Shown here: positions 50,400 to 62,928 of the stretch, one piece after another
Layout: the number at the start of each line of letters is the position of its first letter
How positions within the stretch are numbered: the first letter of the stretch is position 1
The notes under the pieces: generated by a model
Told to the model about the DNA's origin: nothing
Database searches by the model: none
Seen by the model: only the letters and a program-made list of their open reading frames with translations
Made by a program: the position numbers and the translations under genes
NCBI GenBank assembly: GCA_013398175.1
Contig: VZRZ01002089.1
Span: 7,902 to 71,901 of the forward strand
Origin: Climacteris rufus
Taxonomy: Eukaryota; Chordata; Aves; Passeriformes; Climacteridae
DNA length: 64,000 nt
Reading direction: 5' to 3'

Positions 50400-51470
50400 G
50401 ATTATTTCTGAAAATTGCAGATGGACAGAGGGTCCCAGAGGACTGCAGGAAGTAAAACAAAGCCTATCTTTAGAGCAAGGCTAGAAAGATATCTATGGAA
50501 CATACAGTGATGGACAAGTTTAACTTCAGTACCTGGAAATGCTCTCAACTGATCAGTTACTTAATAACAAACAAACCAGACAACATACAGGTTTTTTAAG
50601 AGCAAATCACATGATACCATTCTAAAAAAAAAAAAAATCTAAAACATGGATAAAAACCTACCAAAACCTGAGGAGCCCCAGGCAGAATTTATATTGACTG
50701 TACCACAGCTTTTGACAATCCCACACAATGTTTTCAGAAGCAAGCTGAAGAAAAATGATGCGGATAAAATTGTGAGGTGTACGCACAATTGATTGCAAAT
50801 TACTGTTTGAGTTTATCATTCCTTAAATGAGATGAGTCAAGAAGTAGGACCCTGTTGAAGTTTGTCCTGATCTGTTCAGTTCTTTTCTGCTGCAGAAGAG
50901 GATCCAGAAGATGACAATACATTGCAATTGGAAGTGCTAAATATAGTGGCTGCTGCAAGACATTGAAATGCCCTCTGGGATGCATTAACAGGTATAAAAT
51001 ACAGGAACTGGTTCTTTTACTCAGCTTGGCATTAGTGGCCTCAGCTGGAAAACTGTGTCCATTTTTGGGCTGGGCATTTTTAGAAGAATGTAGCTCCATG
51101 AATCACACAGCTCAGAGGTGAGCAACATGAATTGTAAGGCATGTGACTTCTTGGGAATGGCTTCAGGAACTGAACCTCTCATCTAGAAAAAAAACAAGGA
51201 TGGTGTGAATTTTCACATGCATGAAATATATATTCTTTCTCCAGGAAGACAAGTAATCTCATTTGCTGAGGAAAGGTAATTTAGATTAGACGTTGTCCTT
51301 TTAATTGAAAGGGCAATTGAGCATCGGTTACCGCAGAGGCTACCAGCATCCTCTACACTGAATGTTTTTAAGAGCAGCTGAGGATGGTGTGAATCTGCTC
51401 ACTTGTGCCTCAAGGATGAGAATTGACTAAATCAGGGATGCTTGTTTTGATGACCATCCTTGGATTGCTT
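50400..51470 (+). mobile_element. Old, decayed CR1 LINE (reverse transcriptase region to 3' part)
   Basis: Weak but collinear similarity to CR1 ORF2 sequence over about 1 kb: GGGTCCCAGAGGACTGCAGG, then AAGATATCTATGGAACATA, a GACTGTACCACAGCTTTTGACAATCC block corresponding to the catalytic RT region, GAAAACTGTGTCCATTTTTGGG, GAGGTGAGCAACATGAATTGTAAGG, and AATTTAGATTAGACGTTG near the 3' side (longer blocks paraphrased). It is far more diverged than the copies at 15600, 19443 and 25490, so an older CR1 subfamily. Many stops and indels; not active. Confidence 0.7.
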
Positions 51471-54429
51471 GGATAATTTTCCAGTCTGTTGCCAGCCAGA
51501 AGCCAGTGAGACCTGGCTGATCCGTTTAGGGGCGGCAGCCTCTGAGCAGCTCACAGTGGCATAGAAAGATCTCTCATATGGTGGGTGAATGTCATCTTCC
51601 CTGACCAAGAAAGGACCAGAGCCATTTGGGAAGGGTGATGGTTGGGAGCAGGCTGTTGCCGGTGCTGTTTGTCTGCTCAGAGCTCATTCTCTCCTCAAGT
51701 CCAAGGATCACCTTGAAAATGAGGGAGCCAGGAACAAGTTGTGTGAATTATGGAGGTGACAGCAATATACACCCAAATCTGCAACAGGAGGTGACTGGGC
51801 AGCTATTCCTGGTATCAAGATATCTATTGAGATATTGATCTATTTATCTATCTATTGATCCCAAGATATTGAGATCCTGGGATACCTGGTGGTCCATGAG
51901 CCTGGAGTTCAGTGGTCCATAACTGGCTACAGAATTGTGATGAAGTTATCCCCCACTATTTGAAAACTTGTGGGAATCACTAGAAGGAATGATTTCTTGA
52001 GGTCATTTTCGAGCTTACACTGCAGAGATTTCTATGAAGTAGTGGAATGATTTCACTCCTCTTTGGAATAATGGCAGGACTAAATATGGAAGAACAAAAA
52101 GTAGATTAAAAGATGATGCAGTTCCAGTATCCACTACTGATAGAGCAAGTTCATGAGGCTTTTCTCTTTATACTCTACATAACAGAATATCAATGCAGAT
52201 TTGGAAGAGCTGGTGTGTTAAACTGTGCCATTTGAGAATTATACTGTATCTCATCTTTAGTGAAAACTTCAGGCAAATAGCTGAACTGTGTTAAGCTGGA
52301 TTACTTGACAATTACAAACAGTGTAATTTGAGAGGAAGGTTGTGACAGATACAACTTTGCCTTGTTTTCACACAAAGGATGAAATGCTTTTTTCTTCTCA
52401 AGTGCCAAAACTGGTTAAGGATTTCTGAAATAATAATATTCCTTAAATATTCCTTAAAACATAAAGTTCCACCTGCCAGGGAAGGAAAAAAAGTTTCTGC
52501 ATATGGTACCTCAGTGATATGTACTGAATTTCAAGCTGCAGCGAAAGAAATCTGCGTGGAAATACTTAATTTTTATGCTTTGGGACTTCACATCTGTGAA
52601 AGCCTTGATATGATTACACTGGCACATGGGGTTGGATGAGGGTATATTTTTACTTGGGACCTGCTTCTTGTGCTTCTCAGAGAAGTCCCCTAGCATGCCA
52701 ACCTCTGGCACAGACCTGTTCTCTGAAGGAGGGGACATATCTGTGTGACAATATGCCCCAAATGCCATCTGAAGTCACAGTCCTACGTGCAAGTCCTGCA
52801 GAGGTGGCAGGGGTGGCCCCTCCCCGATGTGGGGTGGTGCTTCCATCCAGCCCCAGGAAACTGGAGTAAGTGCTACCACATTTCTGTATACAGTCCTCAC
52901 CCTTAAAAAGATAAGAAATCAAAGTGTTTGAGCATGGTGAATAGGAGTGCAAGCTGTTTATATAATCACTGTTTACATTCTGTTAGAGGTGACAAAATCA
53001 TCACGAAAAAATTGTCATTGTTGATAAAGACCATATCAGTAAACAGCAGATTAAGCAGGACATGGAGAGCCTTACAGCCCAATTATACATAATTTGCCAT
53101 GGACATCGTTTGAGAATGAAACGCACACAATGACTTAGAGAAAATTGCTTAGCTTGGCCACATCCTTATTAACAAAACAAAAGTGCCTGAGGGCAAATTG
53201 TCCTTGAAAAATAACTCCTGGGAATAACAGTGTGTCCTCATCCTTTGCCTTGTGATGAAGAAGAGACTTTTCCTTCCACTCCCCACCCCCTGAAGCTATC
53301 CTCAGCCTCTTCACATCTACCAGACCCACATGTTTGCCCACAGCTGCTTCGACAAGGGTCTTCTCACCCTTGGAAAGCCAGGATCTACATCACTAATCTG
53401 TTACAGGCCTTCGGCAGCTCTCTTTGGGGGATATATGCAGCAATTTCGTCCTATATTACATCCCAGGTACCACAGATTTGGGAGGTTGTGGTACCTGTCC
53501 CATTCTCAGTCTGCTGTTTCATCTAATGAGGATTCATGCATCCTGACCAAAGTATTACTCCCACCTTTTCCTGCACTCAGGCATCAACTGCAGGCACAAA
53601 GGCAAATAAAATCACCAGGGAAGCGAGTGTATGAGCTACCAGCAGCCTACAGAAAGTGTCTTTGCTACTGGATTTTAGCCTAGCTGTTCATGAAAAATGT
53701 TCCACCACACCTTCAGTGATGATCCTGTGGGGAATGTGTTCATCATATTTCAGACTGACAGTCAGCTTACAACAAGTTTTCAAAATCAGAACTTACCAAG
53801 GAGGAGAAAGGTGGTGACTTCAGGTACTGAAAAGGGGAATTAAAAAAACTTTTATAATTCCTTTAAACTAACACAAATATTAAGGATAGATTGTCAAAAA
53901 TGATAGGCTAAAAAGGACTTCATTAATCTTTCCTAAAGACATTAACTATGATCTATTGGCTAATCTTTAAAATTAATAAGGAGAGAACAGGCTAAAATAG
54001 GAAAAGAATCTTTCAAGAAATACTGGAAGGAGCTGAAATTACTCAAATTGCTTTACCTGTGACAAAATCCCAGAAATCACTGAACACACTGTGTTTGTGA
54101 GGAAAGGGAAAAAGTCTAAGGAAAAAGGACATGAACAAGAATGATCCTGAGAAACACAGCCATATTACTGCTTTAGAAAGGAGGGACCAGGATATGTACC
54201 AGTCTATGAAATTGTACCATAAAAATGGACTTATAACACATAACAAAAAGAATCTAATTCTTCCAAATATCTTATGGAAGGCATAGATGGTAAATAGTGT
54301 CCTTCACATGGCACAGGTAAGATTTTCGTCGGAGCAATATTTCTTGTATTGAAGTCCACATTTTAAGAAATACACAGATGTAGTGAAAAGATATGTAAGG
54401 AATTTTTGTCTAAAATGCTGCTATAAATG
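51471..54429. other. Intergenic DNA, no gene seen
   Basis: A short (ATCT)-like tract lies near 51838-51862. An 11-bp perfect inverted repeat lies at 53464-53497 with a 12-base loop. No exon or RNA gene was recognised. Confidence 0.5.
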
Positions 54430-54650
54430 GGAAAGTGGTCAGTTATTTTCCATTTGCAAGGAGACAGTAACCTATGATCATACAGTAACAGTAAGTCTTG
54501 TGTTAAATATTAGGAGAATTTTCTTACCAGCAGCACAGTTAGGTACTACATCAGGAGATGGCTGGATTATCATCATGGGAAGTTTAGACAATTGCTAGTG
54601 GTTTGAGATCAGTGGATGGTCTACATGACCTTTTGTGTCTGGCATGTTTA
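54430..54650 (+). mobile_element. Possible old CR1 3' fragment
   Basis: The order AAATATTAGGAGAATTTTCTTACC, CAGTTAGGTACTACATCAGGAG, GTTTAGACAATTGC, GATGGTCTACATGACCTTTTGTG (trimmed) follows the 3' part of decayed CR1 copies. There is no terminal repeat, and the match is by eye only. Confidence 0.4.
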
Positions 54651-57600
54651 CAATTAGTTTCTTCCTAGCACATACCTTGATTTTTAAAGCAATTCAGCTT
54701 GTGCCACGTTCAAATTCCAGCCGCGAGCTCTTTGTTTTGTTGGCCATATGCTTTCAAGCACAGAGCAGTGTGCTGTGCTTGACAAGCTGGAAGGCTCCAG
54801 GGACATCCTGCTGGGAAAATGCAGAGAAGAAATACTGGGAAGGTGAGCAAAGGGGGAAGAAGCAATGTATTAGCTCTGCGGCTGGGTGGCAGCGCTACAA
54901 ATACCACCAACACGTGGCCAGTTCCTCAGTGCCACTGAGTGTGCAAGCTCAGGGCAAGGTTGCTGTGTAACTTTTATATTTATGGTATCGTGGCCAGTGC
55001 TAGGGTTCAATGAGAATTTCGGTGTGGGAGAAGATGCCACGAGCAGATGGGAAGGCAGCAGTAATCCGGAGACATATTGATGAGGCACGCAGGCCAACTG
55101 GGTGCTGACCAAGACCAGCTGTCCCTTCTTTTCCATCTAGAGTATTTGAGAGACAAAAAGAGGCAGAGCTTCAAGTAACACTCCCAGCCCATGAGTTTCT
55201 GCTTGGTGTTGATATAGTGTGACCCTTTTTTCACTGCCTGTCTTATCCACGACGAGGATGCCGTCTTCACCGCCTTAGAAGCACCACCATTCACAGGCTG
55301 CACCAGGAGGCAGTAAACTCCTTGTTCTTTTTGGTATTGGATCTGTACAGGCAAGCCTGTCTAGAGGAGAAAAATGTGAGCTTAGGGAGGAGATTATTTG
55401 AAAAGGTGTCTGCTCTCCCCTAGCCATTATAAATCCTCAGCTGTTTTGGGACTGTAGAGTTATTGGACAGAGATCACACCTTTGTGTGTGCCTTTTCACG
55501 TTGCCTGCCTAATGTCTGCCAGGATCTGATACAATTCCTTGTGCAACACATGTGAGAGTATACAGTAAAGACATCTCCCCAGTTTTGCCAGCTCCCTCCC
55601 CAAACTTCACAGAGGTTTGAGGAGGCAGGTGTATGCTCTAGGTCTTTGAAATGATGTGACAGTCTCCAACTGCTCAAACACTAAAGTTCCATAAAGCACT
55701 CAGAGATGCCATAAACCACTTATCACCTCAGAGATACATCTTCAATACCCATTTTCAACATACATCTTTATAAAAAACAGAGCAGTGTCAGCCAGTTATT
55801 TCCATATGGCAAGGGCCACCCCAGAATTAAATATTATGTTATGAAACCTAGCCAAGACAAGAAACTTTCCTATCTGTCGGTACACAATATGAGGTGTCAC
55901 CCAGCTGCCTTGCAAGACAGTTTGCAAGCCTTGTCATATAATACCCACTTGCCATGGTGACTGCAAGCTGTCTCAGTGTTACTGCTGTCAGCCCAGATCA
56001 GGTTTTGAACAGTGATAGAAGGAAACAGATTCATGCAGCACTGATTTAGTCTTCAGGTAGAGAGAATAATGCCTGCCAGGAAGTTTGCTTGTGTCTGGCA
56101 ATGCTGATTTAAGTCCATGCCTAGTTATGCCAAAACTATTCATTCTGTCAACGAAGCCTCAAGTAGGTCTGAAACATGAAGATGTGGGAGATTATTTTAT
56201 GATTTCAAGAGAAACTGGAAAAGAATCTTTGACTTCTCAAGGACAAAAACCAAACTAATCCAAGTCAAACCAAACCAAAACACAAATCATCAATTTGATG
56301 TCCTTAGAAAAAAATCACAACATGGTGAAAGAAAATATTTTCTTCATGAGGAATAACTCCACAGAGTAACCTGAAACTGATCCTCTTTTAAAGGCATTTC
56401 AGTAAAGTTGATCTTTGAGACCCAAAGAAAAATTTTTATACCCAAACACTTGTCTGCTTGGGTTCTTTTTTTACTGTATCTTGTAGTCTACTAGGAGATA
56501 TGTCTCCTTAAAATCTTGCCTGACATTGCCAGGACACTGGTGCTACAACAACATTACCTCCTTAATATAACATTACATTAGAAACAAAGCGTGGAATAAA
56601 ACATTCAACTCTCTTCATATGACAACCAAGGGTCAAGTAGCCTTTTCCAACCATGCAGCTTTTAACTTTCATCTCTTCATAGCCAGGGCCTGCTCAAAAT
56701 ATGAACAAACTGAGCAGGTTATCAGGACATGAGAGCTCAGAGACTTCTGATACGCATTATGTGAACGCAGTGGAGGGGTGGGCAAATAGCCTAAGAATGG
56801 TCCTCTTCAATATTATCCAAAAAATTTTATTTTATTGAGAAAAATATGGAGTTTGTGTTTCTGCTAATATTCTTGTAACCTAGAGGGGGGGAGAAGAGGG
56901 AAGGGATGTTGGGAATGGGTTGTGCATGAATTCTTCTAGGTTGAAAAGCAAATAAACACTTTCATTTCTGTTTAAAAATGTTGCCCCCTTAGGGTTATCT
57001 CTGGAGATCACGTTTTGCTCAGCCCCACGAACCTTTGCCACTTGAACAAATGCTGTAGTTGTGAGATGTCACCTGGAATGTGGCTCAGTGCCAGCAGGAA
57101 GGTCACTGGCTCAGGTTTCAGAGGTGTTTGCTGTCAGCAGCTGTTTGGTGGGCGCCTTGATTTCCATCCATACCCCTGCCTGCAGGACCTCCACTGAGCA
57201 GCTTATTTGCACATCCATTTCCCACCTCTTCCAATCCTCGTCACCAAAGCCCCTGTCACAGAAGGATAATTGAATCTTTTCAGTTCAGGATTCAGCTCCA
57301 CACTTCGAACATACTTTACCTCATGTATAACTGGTTTATTTTCATTTAAAACCACGTTTAGTTTTGTGATGGCTTCCATCAAGTTGTCCTTAGCCCTGTT
57401 CATTCTGCACATCCCCCTCACACTATGTCACACCATGTCACGCCTGCCTCACCCCTCTCTTTCCCTGCACGCATTTCAGAGCTCTGGGAGGCAGGTGTGA
57501 TCCCTTGCTTGTATGGTCACATATACCTGTGACCATAGAGGTCCAAATGGGCATTTGCAACTCTTCTTTCCAGGAGCCTGTCACTGGTTGCTATAGTGAT

Positions 57601-60600
57601 AAACAAGTTGGCTTATTAGGAAAAGGAACAAAGTGCTAGAGAAAATTATTTCGAAATGGCCTGTGTGCATACATAAACATGAAATCTCACTCCCCATCGT
57701 CAGCTTGGGCAGCTGCTTTCCTGTTTCTGGAACAGCACAGACCCCATGCACGTTATTGCAGCAAGTCCAGCCCAGTCTCCACTGCCTGTGTTTTCTGACA
57801 CGGTGTCCTGTGTGAGGGCGTGGGCTGTCTCTTCTGAAGTGGGAGATTAAACTTCTCAGGGGCTTCCATAACTGGATGGTATGGGAAAATGTGCTTTCTT
57901 AGAAAAACTGTTAGGTGATCTAATGAGGCTGAAATAACTCTAAAGGAGCTGAAGAGGACAGATCAAATTGTGGTTTTGCTGTATCCTGTGCTGCAGCTTT
58001 ATTTTTTTCACCTTTCTTCGCCCCTTGCTGATGCCAAGATACCTCTGTGCAGACACTTAGCGTGGTGATCTGTGCCTGTCAGATGGCAGAACATCACTTT
58101 CTCTGTAGGATGCCTGGCTTACACATTGTCTTTTGGGCCTTCAGTAACATATAATAAACCTGTTCTCATTTGAATCCCTAGATACACAGTGACTGCACTG
58201 AGACCAGGCTCGTGCCCTTGAGTGTGTAGTAGACAGTGGATGTTCTTTGACACTCCTGTGAGATGCAGCCCCAATGCTCTTTTTTTTTTTGGCTAATAGC
58301 ACATTTTGATTGACTGAGCCGTGCCAAAAGGTGTAAATGCAAACATTAGAAACGACACTAGCTATATTTCATTCAGACAGGCAGGCTACTCTTTTGCCTG
58401 CTGTGATTTGAGTCAGCTGGCATCTGGATTTACCCATGGCAGAAACCAGGCTGATGAGCCCCCTTTGCATGCCAGAGCTAATTACCCACCTCCAGTTACC
58501 ACCACTCACTGCTTTTGAAAGAAAAACCAGAAACAGCCCAAAGAAATGAACCATCCTTGGGTTTAATCTATTCAATTATGGCCATGTGAAATAGAGACTA
58601 TTTCTCTGCAGTGTTTTATCCACTAGTTTAAAATAATTGCACATTTTTATATGTTTATCCAACTGATTTTTCTTCTGCTTCCCATGGGACTGTAATAGTT
58701 CTATCAGCTGCAGAACCTATGAAACAATAAATTTTAATAGCTTTATTTCAAATGCTATCTTATAACAGAACAACTTTCCAATAACTGGGAAAAAAACCCC
58801 AAAACGACCCAGTTTGTAGTGTACCTAGCTTTAGCAAATCCTGATGTTCAGAAACTTGGGAAATTCAAAGAGAGCAAGAGAAAGGTTTGGCCAGCTTGTC
58901 CAGCTGAGAGGCTGGATGGGAGTGCTGGGTAGCAGCAGAAACCTCTAGACAGAGCTGCCTGATGGGTGGGTGACTGAGTCAGGAGGGGGAGAAAGGCATA
59001 AAGAAGTCAATTGTTTTAAGAATGTGGAAAAATACATCTATTGCACAGCTATAACAACTCTCCCACCACATCTATCGTTTTCTACCAGATACTGGAAAGA
59101 CTGAAAGCAATGAAGAAGAAAGGAACTGGGGCACACAGTTGCTGGCTAGCATTCCAACCCCTCGTGACTGCATCCAGCCAGCATCTGCAGTGTGCTCCTG
59201 TCTGGAAAAAGCCTCCGTGGGTCTGTAGTGAACGTTCCTAGGGATGTGATTTCTTTTGTATGCGTGTGCATGTGCACACTTGCACACACACAGGCTGCTT
59301 TCTAGGACTGTGTCAAGCATTCTCCTGCCAGAGCCAGGTATCCTCTGGTGGTAAGAAGAGTAAGAAACTGAAGTAGAGGTAGCTTTTAAAAAAAAAAAAG
59401 AAAAATTGGATGCCAAGTCCTGACACATCTCTGAAAAAAATCTTTGGAGAAGGGGGGCAGCAATAACAACACCATAATAGATGAGCCAAGCCATAAACTA
59501 CTGCAAACAAACAATTCTGGACCAGATCCTAAAGAGAAATGCCTGCCCACACACTCTGATACTACCCAGAATATGCACTGTGCTGCATACTATGTGTGAA
59601 ACCATAGGAACAGCTTGAGTCACACAGTGATTGGTACCATCCATCACAAGTTAGAAACTCATCCTTTGTTTCAGAGTTGCACCTGAGGCCTCAAATCAAA
59701 TGTGACAATTTTTATAATAACCAGTGCTAAGGTGTTCAGCTGAAAAAACTATCTCTTGTAGACATTTTGTCTCCACAAATGGAGGGGTTATTTGACTGGG
59801 CTCTTCCAATTTCCAGAGGAAGAAAATTCTGCTTTGCTTATCAAGAAATAGCAATTTAATAAACAGCAGCTGGCTTGTATGTAGTGCCTTCATTATCTTT
59901 TACCTTTCCATCTAAAATAATCTGCACGAAAACCAAAAGAAACTGCTGCTGCATTATGTGATATCACATCTGATGTGTCTGACACATGACCTCCGGATGT
60001 TCCACAGCACCTGAAGGTGCTACAGTGGCTCTGAGGGGAAAATGGAGTTGTTGAGATTTGTTATCAAACACCCTCACATCTCCTATTGCTGTGTCACAGC
60101 AACCGTGCTGTGAGTGAAGGCACTAAATGTTTCTTGGCAAGTGCAGGGAAACACACAGTTAGCAGCTTTCAGGAACACAATCAACGAGACCAAAGATGAC
60201 CACACAGTTCATCAGGACACCTCCCTGGTGCCGAGTTGCTGTTTGTGCTCCTTCCTAAACTGCTTCAATTACAGTCAGCTATTCCTGTTGCTGCCTTTAC
60301 TAAGGTCTTACAGCCATAAACCATTAAACCTCTGTAGGCTCTGAATACAATGCACAAGCTGGCTAAAGATAATATTTTTTGATGAAAAGTAATGTAAAGA
60401 GAAAAACAGCACTTTAAAAATATTTTTAATATGTTTGGCCATAAAGAATGCCAATTAAACACCTCCATTTGTAACCCTTAGTTTCTAGGTTCTGCCCCAA
60501 TAGGTTTTTAAGAATCCTGACATTGTATCATTGCATCATATAGCGTCTAGCTTAGAACTAACTTTTTCAAATGACTGCTGACTTTGAAATGAGAACAAGC

Positions 60601-61609
60601 AATAGCTTCTTGGTATGTTGCTTTGATACACGTGTTTGCATTATTTGAACAAATTATCTCTCTAAATAGGATTGTACTGGAAATGAGAAAACAGTGGTGT
60701 GCTCAGTCACTGGAGAGAGACAGAGTTTAGGTGCTCGTCCTCTAGATAAACTCCATCAACATAAAACTGGCAACTGTAATTTTGTGTCTGAGATGTTCTT
60801 GATTCGGATATATCGAACAATTTATGCTTGCTCCTTTCCTCCGTGTTATTTCATTAATCACATAACAACCCTTCCATTCCTCCAATAAACATGCTAACTC
60901 TAATTAGCTCTCTGCAAAGTGGATGTTTCTTCATTTAGATGTTCAGTGCCTGGCCAGGTGTCACCCTCACTTTCACATGAATTTCATCTTACACAACATC
61001 ACTTCGATGTCCTGCCTGTGTATGAGCCTGCTGGGCGAGTATGTCCTTTTGAGTAACAAATCAATTGGGGATAGATATGAATGATAGATATATGTAGTGT
61101 CCACATTATCTGCATTTGTTACACGCATGCAGATGTGAAGGATGAATACAAGACAGGAATGAAAGCAGCAGTGTGAGCGTGCAGGCACCACGGATTTCTG
61201 CAAGCCGCGTTATTCCTCCCAGAAAGTCAAAGTACCAGTGACGAATCACTCTGTCTCTTACCTCAAATAGCTCAGAAGTCACTGAGACCGTCATTCGATC
61301 TATACGTTTTAATCAGAGGATCGTGGAGAATTCAGTAATTTGCAAACGCTACTGCTGTGCGTCTGTGTTCTTATGCAGCACGAAGTTTTAAAAGCATAAT
61401 TCAAGCTGTAAAGAAGTGTTTAGTTATGACAGCAGGGAGCGTTGAAAAATGCATCGGAAACTTCCCTGGGAGGAAAGGATTCATGAGAGGTTTTAGATTG
61501 TGCATTTCACGTGTGTCGCAGCACCTGATGAATGCCTTTTGCTCAAAATAAAGACAGGTGGCTTATTACGAAATTCTGAGACACGTATGCTTTTTAAGAA
61601 GGCGCTCTG
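54651..61609. other. Intergenic DNA upstream of B3GAT2, no gene seen
   Basis: About 7 kb without a recognisable exon. Unique-looking patches with clustered homeodomain/octamer-type cores occur at about 58310-58520 and 60740-60890 and could be enhancers, but this needs comparison. A minus-strand frame at 57203-57421 is discussed as a finding. (CA)/(TG)-rich sequence lies near 59260-59292. Confidence 0.45.
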
Positions 61610-61795
61610 AAGTCCATGGGACCTCCGGGGAAGCTGCACGCCCGAACAACGAGGAGATGCGGTCCAGGGCAGGGCGGCTTCGCAGGGCGGTGCGGGCGGG
61701 AGGCGACCCCGACTGACGGGCACCGAGGGGAGCCACGGAAAACCTTATTTACAACTTCCTTCGGCCGGGCTCCAAAATATTTCCTCCTTAACGTA

Positions 61796-61852
61796 AAAAA
61801 AAAAATTAANAAAAAAAAATTAAAAAAAAAAAAAAAAAGAAAGAAAAAGAAA
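61796..61852. repeat. Poly(A)-rich tract with one ambiguous base
   Basis: Long A runs are interrupted by TTAA segments, followed by GAAAGAAAAAG. A single N at 61810 shows the sequencing was uncertain here. Confidence 0.95.
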
Positions 61853-62021
61853 TCCAACCTAAGCAGAAACGAAGCGAGCAGCTCTCCGCCGCTCCGACTC
61901 GGGCACTCCGCCTACCCCAGCCCTGCCCGCCCGTCGGACGCCCGGCGTTGTCCCGGGGAAGACGTCCCGGCCGCCGGCCGAAGTTGTCGCGCCATGGAGA
62001 GAAGGCACACCCCAACCTTAT

Positions 62022-62042
62022 CCCCATCCCTTCCCCATCCCC
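62022..62042 (-). other. Canonical G-quadruplex motif beside the gap
   Basis: On the plus strand, C-runs of 4, 3, 4 and 4 at 62022-62025, 62028-62030, 62033-62036 and 62039-62042 are separated by 2-base loops. The minus strand can therefore form a very stable G4. The gap begins 15 bases later. Confidence 0.8.
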
Positions 62043-62057
62043 ATCCGAGCCCCGGTC

Positions 62058-62928
62058 NNNNNNNNNNNNNNNNNNNNNNNNNNNNNNNNNNNNNNNNNNN
62101 NNNNNNNNNNNNNNNNNNNNNNNNNNNNNNNNNNNNNNNNNNNNNNNNNNNNNNNNNNNNNNNNNNNNNNNNNNNNNNNNNNNNNNNNNNNNNNNNNNNN
62201 NNNNNNNNNNNNNNNNNNNNNNNNNNNNNNNNNNNNNNNNNNNNNNNNNNNNNNNNNNNNNNNNNNNNNNNNNNNNNNNNNNNNNNNNNNNNNNNNNNNN
62301 NNNNNNNNNNNNNNNNNNNNNNNNNNNNNNNNNNNNNNNNNNNNNNNNNNNNNNNNNNNNNNNNNNNNNNNNNNNNNNNNNNNNNNNNNNNNNNNNNNNN
62401 NNNNNNNNNNNNNNNNNNNNNNNNNNNNNNNNNNNNNNNNNNNNNNNNNNNNNNNNNNNNNNNNNNNNNNNNNNNNNNNNNNNNNNNNNNNNNNNNNNNN
62501 NNNNNNNNNNNNNNNNNNNNNNNNNNNNNNNNNNNNNNNNNNNNNNNNNNNNNNNNNNNNNNNNNNNNNNNNNNNNNNNNNNNNNNNNNNNNNNNNNNNN
62601 NNNNNNNNNNNNNNNNNNNNNNNNNNNNNNNNNNNNNNNNNNNNNNNNNNNNNNNNNNNNNNNNNNNNNNNNNNNNNNNNNNNNNNNNNNNNNNNNNNNN
62701 NNNNNNNNNNNNNNNNNNNNNNNNNNNNNNNNNNNNNNNNNNNNNNNNNNNNNNNNNNNNNNNNNNNNNNNNNNNNNNNNNNNNNNNNNNNNNNNNNNNN
62801 NNNNNNNNNNNNNNNNNNNNNNNNNNNNNNNNNNNNNNNNNNNNNNNNNNNNNNNNNNNNNNNNNNNNNNNNNNNNNNNNNNNNNNNNNNNNNNNNNNNN
62901 NNNNNNNNNNNNNNNNNNNNNNNNNNNN
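62058..62928. other. Assembly gap (871 N) hiding the start of B3GAT2
   Basis: Run of N within a CpG island. It must contain the B3GAT2 initiation codon and the first roughly 130 codons, plus at least part of the 5' UTR. Confidence 1.
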
